In this document: positions 10,057 to 18,182 of the stretch, piece by piece | Layout: every line of letters begins with the position of its first letter | Numbering within the stretch: position 1 is the first letter of the stretch | Assembly (NCBI RefSeq): GCF_030269665.1 | Contig: NZ_BSTS01000004.1 | Location: forward strand, 124,001 to 188,000 | Direction of reading: 5' to 3' | DNA from: Actinomycetospora sp. NBRC 106375 | GTDB lineage: Bacteria; Actinomycetota; Actinomycetes; Mycobacteriales; Pseudonocardiaceae | Length of the DNA stretch: 64,000 bases | Notes under the pieces: model-generated | Seen by the model: only the letters and a program-made list of their open reading frames with translations | The model's database searches: none | Told to the model about the DNA's origin: nothing | Translations under genes and position numbers: made by a program

Positions 10057-11364
10057 GTGAGCGGCTCGCCACCACCGATGCGCCGGATCGCGATCGCGAG
10101 CATGACCGGCACCGTGATCGAGTTCTACGACTTCTTCATCTACGGCACCGCCGCCGCCCTCGTGTTCAACAAGGTCTTCTTCCCGTCGCTCGGCGCCGCG
10201 GCGGGCACGGCGCTGGCCCTGGCCACGTTCGGCGTCGCGTTCGTCGCCCGGCCCTTCGGCTCCGTGCTGTTCGGCCACTTCGGCGACCGGCTCGGACGCA
10301 AGCGCACGCTCGTCACGACGCTGCTGCTCATGGGGCTCTCGACGCTGGCCATCGGCCTGCTGCCCACCACCGGGGCGATCGGCGTCGCCGCCCCGATCAT
10401 CCTCGTGCTCCTGCGCGTCCTGCAGGGCCTCGCCGTCGGCGGCGAGTGGGCCGGCGCCACGCTGCTCACCGCGGAGAACTCCCCGGCGAAGGCGCGCGGC
10501 AAGTTCGCGCTGTTCCCCCAGCTCGGTCCGTCGCTCGCGTTCGCCCTGGCCAGCGCGACGTTCCTGGCGACGGCACTGACGATGTCGAACGAGGCGTTCC
10601 TCGCCTGGGGCTGGCGGGTCCCGTTCATCGCGAGCGTCCTCCTGGTCGCGGTCGGTCTCTACGTCCGCCTCGCGATCACCGAGACCGCGGCCTTCTCGTC
10701 GCACCGCAAGGCGGGCGTGGTCGACACGACGATGCCCGTGGCCGCGGTCCTGCGGACCCAGACCAAGGAGGTCCTGCTCGGCGCCGGCTCCACGATGGCG
10801 GTGTTCGCGTTCTTCTACATCGGCGTCACCTACCTGACGACCTACGGCACCCAGCAGCTGGAGCTGCCGCGCACCACCGTGCTCGCGATGGGCATCGTCG
10901 GCGGGCTCGTCTTCGCGGCGACGACCATCGCCGGGGCGATCCTCTCCGACCGGGTCGGGCGCCGACGGATGATCATCATCGGGAACTCGCTCGCCGTCGC
11001 CGGCGGGATCGTCGCGTTCCCGATCCTCGACATCGGCACCGGCTGGTCGTTCGGGCTCGGCCTGTCGGTGGTGCTCGGCGTCGTCGGGTTCGCGTACGGG
11101 CCGCAGGGTGCCCAGCTGCCCGAGCTCTTCCCGACGCGCTACCGCTACACCGGGGCCGGCATGGCCTACAACCTCGCCGGTGTCCTCGGCGGCGGCGTCG
11201 TCCCGCTGATCGCGACCGCCCTCGTGGCCACGTTCGCCTCGAGCTTCGCGATCGGGCTGCTGCTCGCAGGGCTGTCGGTCGTGAGCCTGCTCTGCACCCT
11301 CGCCCTGCCCGACACCGGCGCCGAGTCGATCCCGGACGCCGCCCCGGAGGCCGCCCTGGCGTGA
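10057..11364 (+). CDS. MHS-family MFS symporter (metabolite:H+ symporter)
   Basis: Twelve-helix inner-membrane carrier of 435 residues in the metabolite:H+ symporter branch, which includes shikimate, proline/betaine and alpha-ketoglutarate carriers. Diagnostic stretches are TGTVIEFYDFFIYGTAAAL near residue 20, FARPFG-like VARPFGSVLFGHFGDRLGRK in loop 2-3 and LQGLAVGGEWAGA in helix 4. The substrate cannot be told. GTG at 10057 is preceded by AGGAGG with 4-nt spacing. The 195-bp upstream region has CTGT-N10-ACAG (a weak inverted repeat), which could be a regulator site. A strong inverted repeat follows the stop. Confidence 0.88.
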   Translation: MSGSPPPMRRIAIASMTGTVIEFYDFFIYGTAAALVFNKVFFPSLGAAAGTALALATFGVAFVARPFGSVLFGHFGDRLGRKRTLVTTLLLMGLSTLAIGLLPTTGAIGVAAPIILVLLRVLQGLAVGGEWAGATLLTAENSPAKARGKFALFPQLGPSLAFALASATFLATALTMSNEAFLAWGWRVPFIASVLLVAVGLYVRLAITETAAFSSHRKAGVVDTTMPVAAVLRTQTKEVLLGAGSTMAVFAFFYIGVTYLTTYGTQQLELPRTTVLAMGIVGGLVFAATTIAGAILSDRVGRRRMIIIGNSLAVAGGIVAFPILDIGTGWSFGLGLSVVLGVVGFAYGPQGAQLPELFPTRYRYTGAGMAYNLAGVLGGGVVPLIATALVATFASSFAIGLLLAGLSVVSLLCTLALPDTGAESIPDAAPEAALA

Positions 11365-11381
11365 GCCGGACCCCGATCACC

Positions 11382-11428
11382 GCCGGACCGGCGCCCGCTT
11401 CATCCCTTTCGACGGGTGCCGGTCCGGC
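11382..11428. terminator. 16-bp-stem inverted repeat after the MHS symporter gene
   Basis: Arms 11382-11397 and 11413-11428 pair over 16 bp with one mismatch around a 15-nt loop. It starts 18 nt after the symporter stop and ends just before the -10 box of the Crp-family gene. It is probably a terminator. There is no T run, which is normal in such GC-rich DNA. An operator role is the alternative. Confidence 0.6.
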
Positions 11429-11429
11429 C

Positions 11430-11435
11430 TACGCT
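11430..11435 (+). promoter_or_regulatory. Putative -10 box, leaderless promoter of Crp-family gene
   Basis: TACGCT ends 7 nt before GTG 11443. This TANNNT-N7-start spacing is typical of actinobacterial leaderless mRNAs, and there is no purine-rich ribosome site before the GTG. Confidence 0.5.
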
Positions 11436-11442
11436 GCGCCCG

Positions 11443-12144
11443 GTGTCCGGTCCCACGGTCTCGCCGTTCCTTCTCGCGGAGCCCGGCGCGGTCAGCCGCC
11501 GGATCGAGGCGCTCGGCATCCCGCGGCTCCTGCGCGCCGGCGAGCACCTCTACCGCCAGGGCGAGGGGGCGTCGTCGTTCCACGTCGTGGCAACGGGACG
11601 GGTCCGCATCCACATGCTGCGCCCGGACGGCACCGTCCGCGTCATCTCCTGGGCCGAGCCGGGGGCGAGCCTCGGCGAGGGCGTGTGCTTCGACGGCGGG
11701 CCCCACCCGGTCACCGCGACGGCGGCCGGGGCGTGCCGCGTGCTGTCCGTCGGCCGCGACGTGCTCGTCGAGGCCGCGCGCGACGACCCCGAGCTGCTCG
11801 TGGAGGTCGTGCGGCGGGTCGCCCACAAGCAGCGGGTGCTCCACCTGCACGTGTTCCTCGACGGCCTGCCCGCCCGCGAGCGCGTAACGGTGCTGCTCGG
11901 CCACCTCGTCGAGGCCTACGGCGAGGGCGCGCTCGGGACGGCGGGCACCGGCGGCATCTCGGCCCGGCTCAGCGTCCGGCCCGCCGTGGACGAGCTGGCG
12001 CTGATGATCGGGCTGACGCGCGTGACGACGAGCCGCGAGCTCTCCCGGCTCGTCGCCGAGGGCGTCCTGGTGAAGGACGGTCGCAGCATCGTCGTGCGCG
12101 ACCTCGCGGCCCTGCGGCGGCGGGTGGACGCGGTCGCGGTGTGA
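11443..12144 (+). CDS. Crp/Fnr-family transcriptional regulator
   Basis: Cytoplasmic regulator of 233 residues. An N-terminal cyclic-nucleotide-binding-type beta roll (LRAGEHLYRQGEGASSFHVVATGRVRIHMLRPDG, about 25-65; GEGVCFDGGPHPVTATA) is followed by a long dimer helix and a C-terminal winged helix-turn-helix (PAVDELALMIGLTRVTTSRELSRLVAEGVL, about 190-220). The phosphate-binding cassette does not match the cAMP consensus, so the ligand is unknown. The start was set at GTG 11443 because of the -10 box 7 nt upstream. The longer frame begins inside the terminator hairpin. It is convergent with DUF3040. Confidence 0.82.
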   Translation: MSGPTVSPFLLAEPGAVSRRIEALGIPRLLRAGEHLYRQGEGASSFHVVATGRVRIHMLRPDGTVRVISWAEPGASLGEGVCFDGGPHPVTATAAGACRVLSVGRDVLVEAARDDPELLVEVVRRVAHKQRVLHLHVFLDGLPARERVTVLLGHLVEAYGEGALGTAGTGGISARLSVRPAVDELALMIGLTRVTTSRELSRLVAEGVLVKDGRSIVVRDLAALRRRVDAVAV

Positions 12145-12159
12145 CGGGTCGCGGTGCGC

Positions 12160-12537
12160 TCAGCGCCGCAGCGGGCGCACCCGGTAGAGCACCGTGCGCA
12201 GCAGCAGCGGCACGCCGACGGGCAGCACCAGGCAGCCCACGGCGCCGACGACGGCCAGCACCACGCTCCCGAGGTGCAGCCCGAGCACGAGCGGGACCGC
12301 GCCGAGCAGCACGGTGGCGACCAGGCCCAGCACGAGCGCGAGGTTGCCGGCCCCCATGCGTCCCGGGGCGGGCGCGCTGACCCGGCGGGCGAAGCGCGGG
12401 TCCTCCTGCGCCAGCGCGCTCACGATCGCGCCGAAGCGCTCGGCGACGGGGTCGGCGGGTCGGTCGGGAACGGCGGGCCGACCGTGCTCGTCGTGCGGGT
12501 CCACCCCACCAGGGTGCGGTACGTCCGGGTTCGCCAC
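12160..12537 (-). CDS. DUF3040-family membrane protein
   Basis: A 125-residue protein with a hydrophilic N-terminal third carrying the family-type motif ALAQEDPRFARRV (about 41-53), then two hydrophobic helices (LALVLGLVATVLLGAVPLVL and VVLAVVGAVGCLVLPVGVPLLL) and a short basic tail. DUF3040 proteins are widespread actinobacterial membrane proteins of unknown function. The start is GTG 12537. Only 15 nt separate its stop from that of the convergent Crp-family gene. GGTGCGC and GCGCACC around 12152-12181 could form a shared terminator. Confidence 0.75.
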   Translation of the reverse strand: MANPDVPHPGGVDPHDEHGRPAVPDRPADPVAERFGAIVSALAQEDPRFARRVSAPAPGRMGAGNLALVLGLVATVLLGAVPLVLGLHLGSVVLAVVGAVGCLVLPVGVPLLLRTVLYRVRPLRR

Positions 12538-12659
12538 ACCGTGTCCTCGACCACCGGCGTGACGCGGCGACCAGCGGAAACGGCGACGTCACACGGACGA
12601 CACACCGTGCCGCCGACGGCGGTCACGGCACCGGTCGGCGACGCGGACGGCGACCCCGC

Positions 12660-13196
12660 TCACTCCGGCGGGCGAGGCGCCGCTCGTCGCAACAGCTCCT
12701 CGGCCGCCGCGCCGAGCTCGGCGCTGCTCTGTCCGACGATCGCCCGGAGGTAGATGCCGTCGCCCAGGGCCGCGACGAGGTCGGCCGCGAGGGCGTCGCC
12801 GAGCTCCTCGGCGAGCGCCGTCCGCCACCCCGCCATGCACCGGCGGGTCACCTCGGCGGCCCGCGGCTCGGTGGTCGACAGCTTGATCATCGCGACCGTC
12901 GTCCGGTACACCGCGCTGCCCGCCGCGGGGTCGTCGATCGACGTGCGCAGGTAGTAGCGCGCGATGCCCTCGGGCGCCGCGCGGGCCGCCGCGAGATCGG
13001 CGTCGGTGAGGGTGCGGCACCGGTCCAGCAGCCCCTCGAGCAGGGCCTCGCGCGAGCCGAAGTGGTAGAGCAGCCCGCCCTTCGAGACGCCCGCGGCCGA
13101 CGCGACGGCGTCGAGGGTCACCGTCTCGGGTCCGGAGGTCACCACGAGGTCGGTGTAGGCGTCGAGGATGCGGTCGCGCTGTGACGGGCGAGGCAC
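12660..13196 (-). CDS. TetR-family repressor of the adjacent MFS drug exporter
   Basis: A 178-residue regulator with an N-terminal helix-turn-helix (RDRILDAYTDLVV, TLDAVASAAGVSKGGLLYHFGSREALLEGLL, about 7-53) and a divergent ligand-binding C-terminus (TetR_C family with IKLSTTEPRAAEVTRRC). The gene faces away from the 14-helix exporter with 81 bp between. That gap holds two copies of a CCGTCC-type palindrome, so local autoregulation and exporter repression are likely. GTG 13196 is the only start consistent with the conserved HTH length. The inducer is unknown. Confidence 0.88.
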   Translation of the reverse strand: MPRPSQRDRILDAYTDLVVTSGPETVTLDAVASAAGVSKGGLLYHFGSREALLEGLLDRCRTLTDADLAAARAAPEGIARYYLRTSIDDPAAGSAVYRTTVAMIKLSTTEPRAAEVTRRCMAGWRTALAEELGDALAADLVAALGDGIYLRAIVGQSSAELGAAAEELLRRAAPRPPE

Positions 13197-13200
13197 GCCG

Positions 13201-13262
13201 TTGACAGTAGACCGTCCAGCCGGTGTAGTTTCGATCCTCGTAACTGTACCGTCCGGACGGTA
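13201..13262 (+). promoter_or_regulatory. Divergent promoter/operator region, TetR-MFS pair
   Basis: TTGACA (13201-13206), a 17-nt spacer and TGTAGT (13224-13229) form a good promoter towards the exporter. The spacer contains an imperfect site, GACCGTCCAGCCGGTG (13210-13225). A perfect 16-bp palindrome TACCGTCCGGACGGTA lies at 13247-13262, between promoter and start codon. Two sites of one motif in this position fit TetR repression. Confidence 0.75.
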
Positions 13263-13277
13263 AACCAGGAGGCTCCG

Positions 13278-14741
13278 ATGTCCCGCCGGTCGCCCGGTCT
13301 CGCCCTGGCCGCGCTGACGCTGCCGGTGCTGCTGATCAGCATCGACATGACGGTGCTGGGCACCGCGCTGCCCGCCCTCGCCGAGGATCTCGACCCCGGC
13401 GCGGCCGAACAGCTCTGGATCGTCGACGCGTACTCGTTCGTGCTCGCCGGGCTGCTGGTCACGATGGGCACGCTCGGCGACCGGATCGGGCGGCGCCGCC
13501 TGCTGCTGTGGGGGTCCGCGGCGTTCGGCCTCGCGTCCGTCGCCGCCGCGTTCGCGCCCAGCGCCGGCGCGCTCGTCGCCGCCCGCGCGCTGCTGGGCCT
13601 GGGCGGGGCGACGCTGATGCCGTCGACGTTCTCGCTGATCAAGACGACGTTCCCGGAGCCTCGTCGTCGTGCCGTCGCGGTGGCGGTCTGGTCGGCCGCG
13701 TTCTCGGGCGGCGCCGCCGCCGGACCGGTGCTGGCGGGCTTCCTGCTCGAGCACTTCTGGTGGGGCTCGGTGTTCCTCGTGAACGTGCCGGTGATCGTGC
13801 TGCTGCTCGTCGCCGGCCCGGTCGTGCTGCCCGAGAGCCGCGACCCGCACCCCGGCCCGTTCGACCTGGTCTCCGCGGTGCTCTCGCTCGCCGCGATGGT
13901 GCCGGTGGTCGCGGCGGTGAAGACGGTCGCCACCGAGGGCCCGACGCCCACGGCCGCGCTGGCCGCGGCGCTGGGGCTCGGCGCGGGGGCCCTGTTCGTC
14001 CACCGTCAGCGGACCGTCGCCCACCCGCTGCTCGACCTGCGGCTGTTCACCCGGCGGTCGTTCTCGGTGTCGGTGGTGACCAACCTGCTCGGGGTGTTCG
14101 CCCTGGTCGGGCTGCTCCTGCTGCTGCCGCAGTACCTGCAGCTCGTGCTCGGCCTCGGCCCGCTCTCCGCGGCGCTGTGGATGCTGCCGGGCTCGGCCGC
14201 CGGGGTCGCCGGGGCGCTCGTCGCCGCCCGCCTCACCCGGCGCCTCGCGCCGCCCGCCCTCGTCGGCCTGGGCCTCGCGGGCGCGGGGCTCGGGCTGGCG
14301 CTCGTCGCGGCGTTCGGCGGGCTCGCGGGTGTGGTCGTCGGGTTCGCCCTGCTCGGGGGCGGGGTCGCGCTCGCCGAGGCCCTGACCAACGACCTCATCC
14401 TCGCCGCCGCGCCCACCGACCGGGCCGGGGCGGCATCGGCGATCTCCGAGACGGGCTACGAGCTCGGCGGCGCGCTCGGCACGGCGGTGATCGGGAGCCT
14501 CGCCGCGGCCGTCTTCACCGCCCGGACCGGGCAGGAGACGCTCGGCGGCGCGATCACCCACGCCGCGGGGCTCGACCCGGCCGCGGGGTCCGCGCTCGCC
14601 GTGGCCGCCCGCGACGCGTTCACCGCCGGGCTGCAGGGCGCGGCGGCGCTCGGCGCCGTGGTCCTGGTGCTCACGGCGGTGGGCGCATGGCGGCAGCTGC
14701 GGGCCGGCGCCGCGGACGACCGGGAGCCGGTCGCGGTGTGA
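13278..14741 (+). CDS. DHA2/EmrB-QacA-type 14-helix MFS drug exporter
   Basis: Multidrug efflux-type membrane protein of 487 residues. Features of the DHA2 branch: helix 1 with SIDMTVLGTALPALAEDL (motif D1), loop 2-3 GDRIGRRRLLLWG (motif A), helix 5 motif C region AFSGGAAAGPVLAGFLLEHF (about 145-165), and about 14 hydrophobic segments. The closest characterised relatives are probably the LfrA/QacA type; the substrate is unpredictable. ATG 13278 has AGGAGG 6 nt upstream. Control by the divergent TetR protein is strongly implied by the operators. Confidence 0.88.
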   Translation: MSRRSPGLALAALTLPVLLISIDMTVLGTALPALAEDLDPGAAEQLWIVDAYSFVLAGLLVTMGTLGDRIGRRRLLLWGSAAFGLASVAAAFAPSAGALVAARALLGLGGATLMPSTFSLIKTTFPEPRRRAVAVAVWSAAFSGGAAAGPVLAGFLLEHFWWGSVFLVNVPVIVLLLVAGPVVLPESRDPHPGPFDLVSAVLSLAAMVPVVAAVKTVATEGPTPTAALAAALGLGAGALFVHRQRTVAHPLLDLRLFTRRSFSVSVVTNLLGVFALVGLLLLLPQYLQLVLGLGPLSAALWMLPGSAAGVAGALVAARLTRRLAPPALVGLGLAGAGLGLALVAAFGGLAGVVVGFALLGGGVALAEALTNDLILAAAPTDRAGAASAISETGYELGGALGTAVIGSLAAAVFTARTGQETLGGAITHAAGLDPAAGSALAVAARDAFTAGLQGAAALGAVVLVLTAVGAWRQLRAGAADDREPVAV

Positions 14742-14752
14742 CGCCGGCGCGG

Positions 14753-14847
14753 GGAGCGAGGGACGCCCTCGCTGCGTGAGCGCCCGGAACCCGAGGAGCG
14801 AGGGACGCCCTCGCTGCGTAGGACGCAGCGAAGGACGCCCTCGCTCC
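14753..14847. repeat. Triple 25-bp palindromic repeat array (family C)
   Basis: A 25-bp unit beginning GGAGCGAGGGACGCC occurs at 14753-14777 and 14795-14819 in direct orientation, and as a diverged inverted copy at 14823-14847. Each direct copy contains AGCGAGGG-ACG-CCCTCGCT. Copies two and three can pair into one long hairpin with a 3-nt loop. It lies between convergent genes, so it may also terminate transcription. Confidence 0.85.
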
Positions 14848-14861
14848 ACACACCGCGCCGG

Positions 14862-15184
14862 TCAGCGGGGCTGGACCTCGCCCATCTCGCCCCAGCCGTC
14901 CTGCGGCACGTCCTGCACGTTGATGATCTTCGGCGCGGTGGCCACCCAGTCCGGTGCCTGGGCCACGAACTCCTGGAAGTGGTCGGACTGCACGTGCGCC
15001 TCGCCGGCGTCGTCCTGGAACGCCTCGATGAGGACGTAGGTGTTGTCCTCGGAGAGGTGCCGGGCCCACTCGAAGAAGATGTTGCCGGGCTCGCGGCGCA
15101 CCGCGTCGGTGAACTCCTCGACCAGCGACGGGAACTGCTCGGCGTACTCCGGCTTCACCGTCCACTTGACGTGATCAGGATCAC
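14862..15184 (-). CDS. ABM-domain (quinol monooxygenase-like) protein, probable frameshift near start
   Basis: Small antibiotic-biosynthesis-monooxygenase fold protein of roughly 105 residues. The body (VKPEYAEQFPSLVEEFTDAVR, GNIFFEW, YVLIEAFQDDAGEAHVQSDHF, GWGEMGEV) is typical of YgiN/quinol monooxygenase-like proteins. The natural start, GTG 15184 behind AGAGGAGA, reads V-I-L-I-T and then leaves frame. One extra base near 15170 would give VILITVKWTVKPEYAEQF, the expected first beta strand. Either a base was lost in the genome or in the sequence, or translation begins at GTG 15158 without the first strand and without a ribosome site. Confidence 0.7.
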
Positions 15185-15273
15185 GCTCGTCTCCTCTCGG
15201 CCGACGCCCCGCGCCGGATCGACTCCGACGATCATCCTCGCGCGCGGGGCCGCGGGCGGGCCACACTGGCCGG

Positions 15274-16131
15274 GTGGAGGAGACGACGGACCCCCGCGTG
15301 GGGAGCCCGGCCGGCGCCCTGGCCGGCCACGTCACCTACCACGGCTACGAGATGCACGGCGAGCCCGGCGTGCACCGCGGCCTGCCCTCGCCGTACCTGA
15401 CGTTCATCGTCACCTTCGGCACGCCGCTGACCATGCGGACCCCCGACGGCGGGCTCGTGGTCCGGCGCACCGCCCTCGGCGGGCTGCACGCCACCCCGGA
15501 GACGATCGTCCACGACGGCCGCCAGTCCGGGGTGCACATCTCGCTCGACCCCCTCGCGGCCCGGGCACTGCTCGGGGCCCCGGCCGCGGAGCTCGCGGGG
15601 GTCACGGTCGACGCCGACGACGTGCTCGGCACCCTCGCCCTCGAGCTGGCCGACCGCGTGGAGGAGGCCGACGGCTGGGCCGCCCGGTTCGCCGCGCTCG
15701 ACGACGTCCTGCACCGCTCCCTGCGCGGCGCCTCCCCGGCGACCGCCGCCGGCCGCCCGGTCGCGCCCGAGGTGCGCCGCGCGTGGCGGCGGCTCGTCGC
15801 CTCCGGCGGCACCGTCCCGGTGCACGGGCTCGCCGACGAGGTCGGCTGGAGCGAGCGCCACCTCGGCCAGCGCTTCCGCGCCGAGCTCGGGGTCGCACCG
15901 AAGGTCGCCGGGCGGATGGCGCGGTTCGACCGCACGCGCCGTCGCCTGGCCGCCCGGGCGCTCGCCGGCGGCCCGCTCGGGCTCGCCGACCTCGCCGCGG
16001 ACGCGGGCTACGCGGACCAGGCCCACCTCACGCGCGAGTTCGGCGCGCTGGCCGGCTGCTCGCCCACGCGCTGGCTCGCCGAGGAGATCGGGAACATCCA
16101 AGACGCGAGCCCGCCGCAGCCGTCACCGTGA
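15274..16131 (+). CDS. AraC-family transcriptional regulator
   Basis: Regulator of 285 residues. The N-terminal part (about 1-150) is a ligand-sensing region without a clear family (GYEMHGEPGVHRGLPSPYLTFIV). The C-terminal 100 residues form the AraC double helix-turn-helix (VHGLADEVGWSERHLGQRFRAELG and LADLAADAGYADQAHLTREFGALAGCSPTRWLAEE). GTG 15274 has CACACT 6 nt upstream, a weak -10 for a leaderless message. The VOC gene starts 5 nt after its stop, so the two are co-transcribed. The divergent ABM monooxygenase and the VOC protein are the likely targets. Confidence 0.88.
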   Translation: MEETTDPRVGSPAGALAGHVTYHGYEMHGEPGVHRGLPSPYLTFIVTFGTPLTMRTPDGGLVVRRTALGGLHATPETIVHDGRQSGVHISLDPLAARALLGAPAAELAGVTVDADDVLGTLALELADRVEEADGWAARFAALDDVLHRSLRGASPATAAGRPVAPEVRRAWRRLVASGGTVPVHGLADEVGWSERHLGQRFRAELGVAPKVAGRMARFDRTRRRLAARALAGGPLGLADLAADAGYADQAHLTREFGALAGCSPTRWLAEEIGNIQDASPPQPSP

Positions 16132-16136
16132 ACGCC

Positions 16137-16562
16137 ATGAGCACCGACAGCAAGACACCCCCGCCCCAGGTCTGGCCCAGCCTCGCCGCGAACGACGCCC
16201 GCGGTCTCATGGCGTTCCTCACCGACGTGCTCGGGTTCGTCGAGACCGTCGCCTACACCGACGACAGCGGCGTCGTGCAGCACGCCGAGCTCGCCTGGCC
16301 GGCCGGCGGCGGGATCATGATGGGCCAGCGGCGTCCCGGCACCGACGGCCGCGTCACGGCGTCGGGCGCGTTCAGCGCCTACGTCGTCGTCGCCGAGGCC
16401 GGCGACATCGACGCGCTCGCGGCGCGGGTGCGCGACGACGGGCGCGGCACGGTCGTCCGCGAGCCCTACGACACCGACTACGGCTCCCACGACGTCGCCG
16501 TCCGCGACCCCGAGGGCAACAACTGGCAGTTCGGCACCTACCCCGGTTCGCCCCGCCCCTGA
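16137..16562 (+). CDS. VOC (glyoxalase/bleomycin-resistance fold) protein
   Basis: A 141-residue single VOC domain protein: MSTDSKTPPPQVWPSLAANDARGL, then LTDVLGFVETVAYTDDSG, AELAWPAGGGIMMG, and the C-terminal SHDVAVRDPEGNNWQFGTYPG (D-P-E-G-N-x-W is the family hallmark, Glu being a likely metal ligand). It may act on a small electrophile or bind an antibiotic; the substrate is unknown. ATG 16137 lies 5 nt after the AraC gene and is probably translated from the same message. Confidence 0.85.
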   Translation: MSTDSKTPPPQVWPSLAANDARGLMAFLTDVLGFVETVAYTDDSGVVQHAELAWPAGGGIMMGQRRPGTDGRVTASGAFSAYVVVAEAGDIDALAARVRDDGRGTVVREPYDTDYGSHDVAVRDPEGNNWQFGTYPGSPRP

Positions 16563-16568
16563 CCACGG

Positions 16569-17348
16569 TCAGCCCGGCTCCGGGTGGGACAGGTGCTGGT
16601 GGACCATCCGCCAGCCCCCGGGCGTGCGCCGGAAGACGCGCGTCCCGCGGGAGCGGTCGGTCGGGCCGCCGGCCGGGGTGATCTCGTCGATGCCCCAGGA
16701 CACGGCGAGGTCGCCGCCGGCGAGGACGCGCAGGTCGGGGATCGTCCAGTGCACCGGGTCGGGCGAGGCCTCGAGGCCCGCCCGGCAGACCTCGCGGACC
16801 TCGTCGACGCCGGCGTGGTCGCCGGCGTGCTCGTAGGACACGACGTCGTCGGCGATGGTGGCCATGAGGCCGTCGAGGTCGCCGGCCGCGGTGTCGTCGG
16901 CCCAGCGACGGTGGACCTCGCGGACCGCCTGCTCGTCGTCCTCCCGGATCGGCGTCTCGTCGGCGAACGAGTGGTGCTCGTGGGCCACCACCCACCGGTC
17001 CCCCTCGCGGCGCAGCCCGAGCGTCAGCCGCAGGCGCCGCTCGGGGTGGGCGGCGAGCTCGTCCGAGGTGTCGCAGCGCAGCAGGGCGTGGGCGAAGGCG
17101 ACGTCGTCGCCGGCGGTGACGTCGAGCTCGAGGATCTCGAAGCACGCCCCGCTCGCCTGGAACGCGAAGAACGGCGGCCAGGTCGCCGCGTACGCCGCGA
17201 TCCCCCGGACCCCGTCGTGGGGTGGCGGGACGTCGAACATGACGATGTCGCCGGCGTGGTCGGCGACGACCGTGTCCAGGTCGCCGGTGTGCACCGCGAG
17301 CGCCCACCGCTCGATCAGGGCGCGGATCGCGTCCTCGTGGTCGGCCAT
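16569..17348 (-). CDS. Tandem SnoaL/NTF2-like protein
   Basis: A 259-residue soluble protein made of two SnoaL-like (ketosteroid-isomerase fold) domains. Domain one (about 1-128) starts with AIRALIERWALAVHTGDLDTVVADHAGDIVMFDVPPP. Domain two (about 132-255) restarts with AVREVHRRWADDTAAGDLDGLMATIADDVVSYEH and ends VFRRTPGGWRMVHQHLSHP. The repeated helix-helix-strand pattern shows internal duplication. Such proteins usually bind or isomerise small organic molecules; no substrate is evident. GAGGAGG lies 6 nt before the ATG. It is convergent with the VOC gene. Confidence 0.82.
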   Translation of the reverse strand: MADHEDAIRALIERWALAVHTGDLDTVVADHAGDIVMFDVPPPHDGVRGIAAYAATWPPFFAFQASGACFEILELDVTAGDDVAFAHALLRCDTSDELAAHPERRLRLTLGLRREGDRWVVAHEHHSFADETPIREDDEQAVREVHRRWADDTAAGDLDGLMATIADDVVSYEHAGDHAGVDEVREVCRAGLEASPDPVHWTIPDLRVLAGGDLAVSWGIDEITPAGGPTDRSRGTRVFRRTPGGWRMVHQHLSHPEPG

Positions 17349-17405
17349 CGGGATCCTCCTCGGGTCGGTCCTCCTACCCGGTGGAACTCCCGCGGGCCGC
17401 CGGAA

Positions 17406-18014
17406 TCATCGGTCGGCGGCCGACGCGTCGAGGAACGCGGCCGGCGGCAGGGCGCGGGGGTCGCCGGTCGCCCATCCGACCGGGTCGGGGCCGAGGCGGG
17501 CCAGCGCGCGCACCTGGTCGGCGCACCACGGCGAGATCCCCGGGTAGGTCCCGGCGAGGACGTCGTCCCGGAACGGTGCCCAGGCCACGGTGCGGACCTC
17601 GTCGACCTCGCCCGGATCCGGGTCCCGGGGCGGGCCCGCGCTGCGCGCGGTGAACACCGGGCACATCTCGTTCTCGAGGACGCCGCCCTGCTCGGCGCGG
17701 TAGCGGAACCCGGGCAGCACGAGGCGCAGCCCGTCGATGGCGATCCCGAGCTCCTGGCGGGCCCGGCGCCGGACCGCGGCGTCCATCGCCTCGCCCGGGG
17801 CGGGGTGGCCGCAGACGGTGTTGGTCCACACCCCCGGGAACGTCGCCTTGCTCCGGGCGCGGCGGGTGAGCAGCAGGTCCCCGCGCCCGTCGAAGACGTA
17901 GCAGGAGAACGCGAGGTGCAGCGGCGTGGCGTCGTGGTGCACGTCCGCCTTGGCCGCCGTCCCCGCGGCCGCGCCGGACTCGTCGAGCAGCACGACCCGT
18001 TCGATGATCCCCAC
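17406..18014 (-). CDS. idi: Type 1 isopentenyl-diphosphate delta-isomerase
   Basis: Converts isopentenyl diphosphate to dimethylallyl diphosphate in isoprenoid synthesis. It has the Nudix-type fold of type 1 enzymes: the catalytic cysteine lies in TNTVCGHP, the metal/His region is HHDATPLHLAFSCYVF, and the catalytic glutamate is in ENEMCPVF; SPWCADQVRAL is near the C-terminus. GTG 18014 gives a normal 202 residues. The longer frame to 18071 adds a non-conserved basic stretch. Its upstream region holds a short tandem repeat and a strong hairpin, so it is likely transcribed independently of DUF1707. Confidence 0.9.
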   Translation of the reverse strand: MGIIERVVLLDESGAAAGTAAKADVHHDATPLHLAFSCYVFDGRGDLLLTRRARSKATFPGVWTNTVCGHPAPGEAMDAAVRRRARQELGIAIDGLRLVLPGFRYRAEQGGVLENEMCPVFTARSAGPPRDPDPGEVDEVRTVAWAPFRDDVLAGTYPGISPWCADQVRALARLGPDPVGWATGDPRALPPAAFLDASAADR

Positions 18015-18083
18015 GGGACCCCAGCTTCCCCGGACCGGACGGAAGCGGCATCTCGGAGCGGAGGAGGTCACCCCGCGGCGGAG

Positions 18084-18119
18084 GACGCCGAGAAGGACGC
18101 CGAGAAGGACGCCGAGGAG
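18084..18119. repeat. Three tandem 12-bp units upstream of idi
   Basis: GACGCCGAGAAG is repeated at 18084-18095 and 18096-18107, and with one change at 18108-18119. It lies 70 bp upstream of idi. No start codon with a ribosome site would make it coding. Confidence 0.85.
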
Positions 18120-18182
18120 TCGCCGCAGGTCAGGCGCGCGAGGTCAGCACGGCACCGTCAGACGTGGTATGCAGGAGAGATC

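Noticed and set aside
14753-14847. CRISPR-like repeat array
   Set aside because: Only three units, one inverted, with 3-17 nt between them instead of regular unique spacers; no cas genes.
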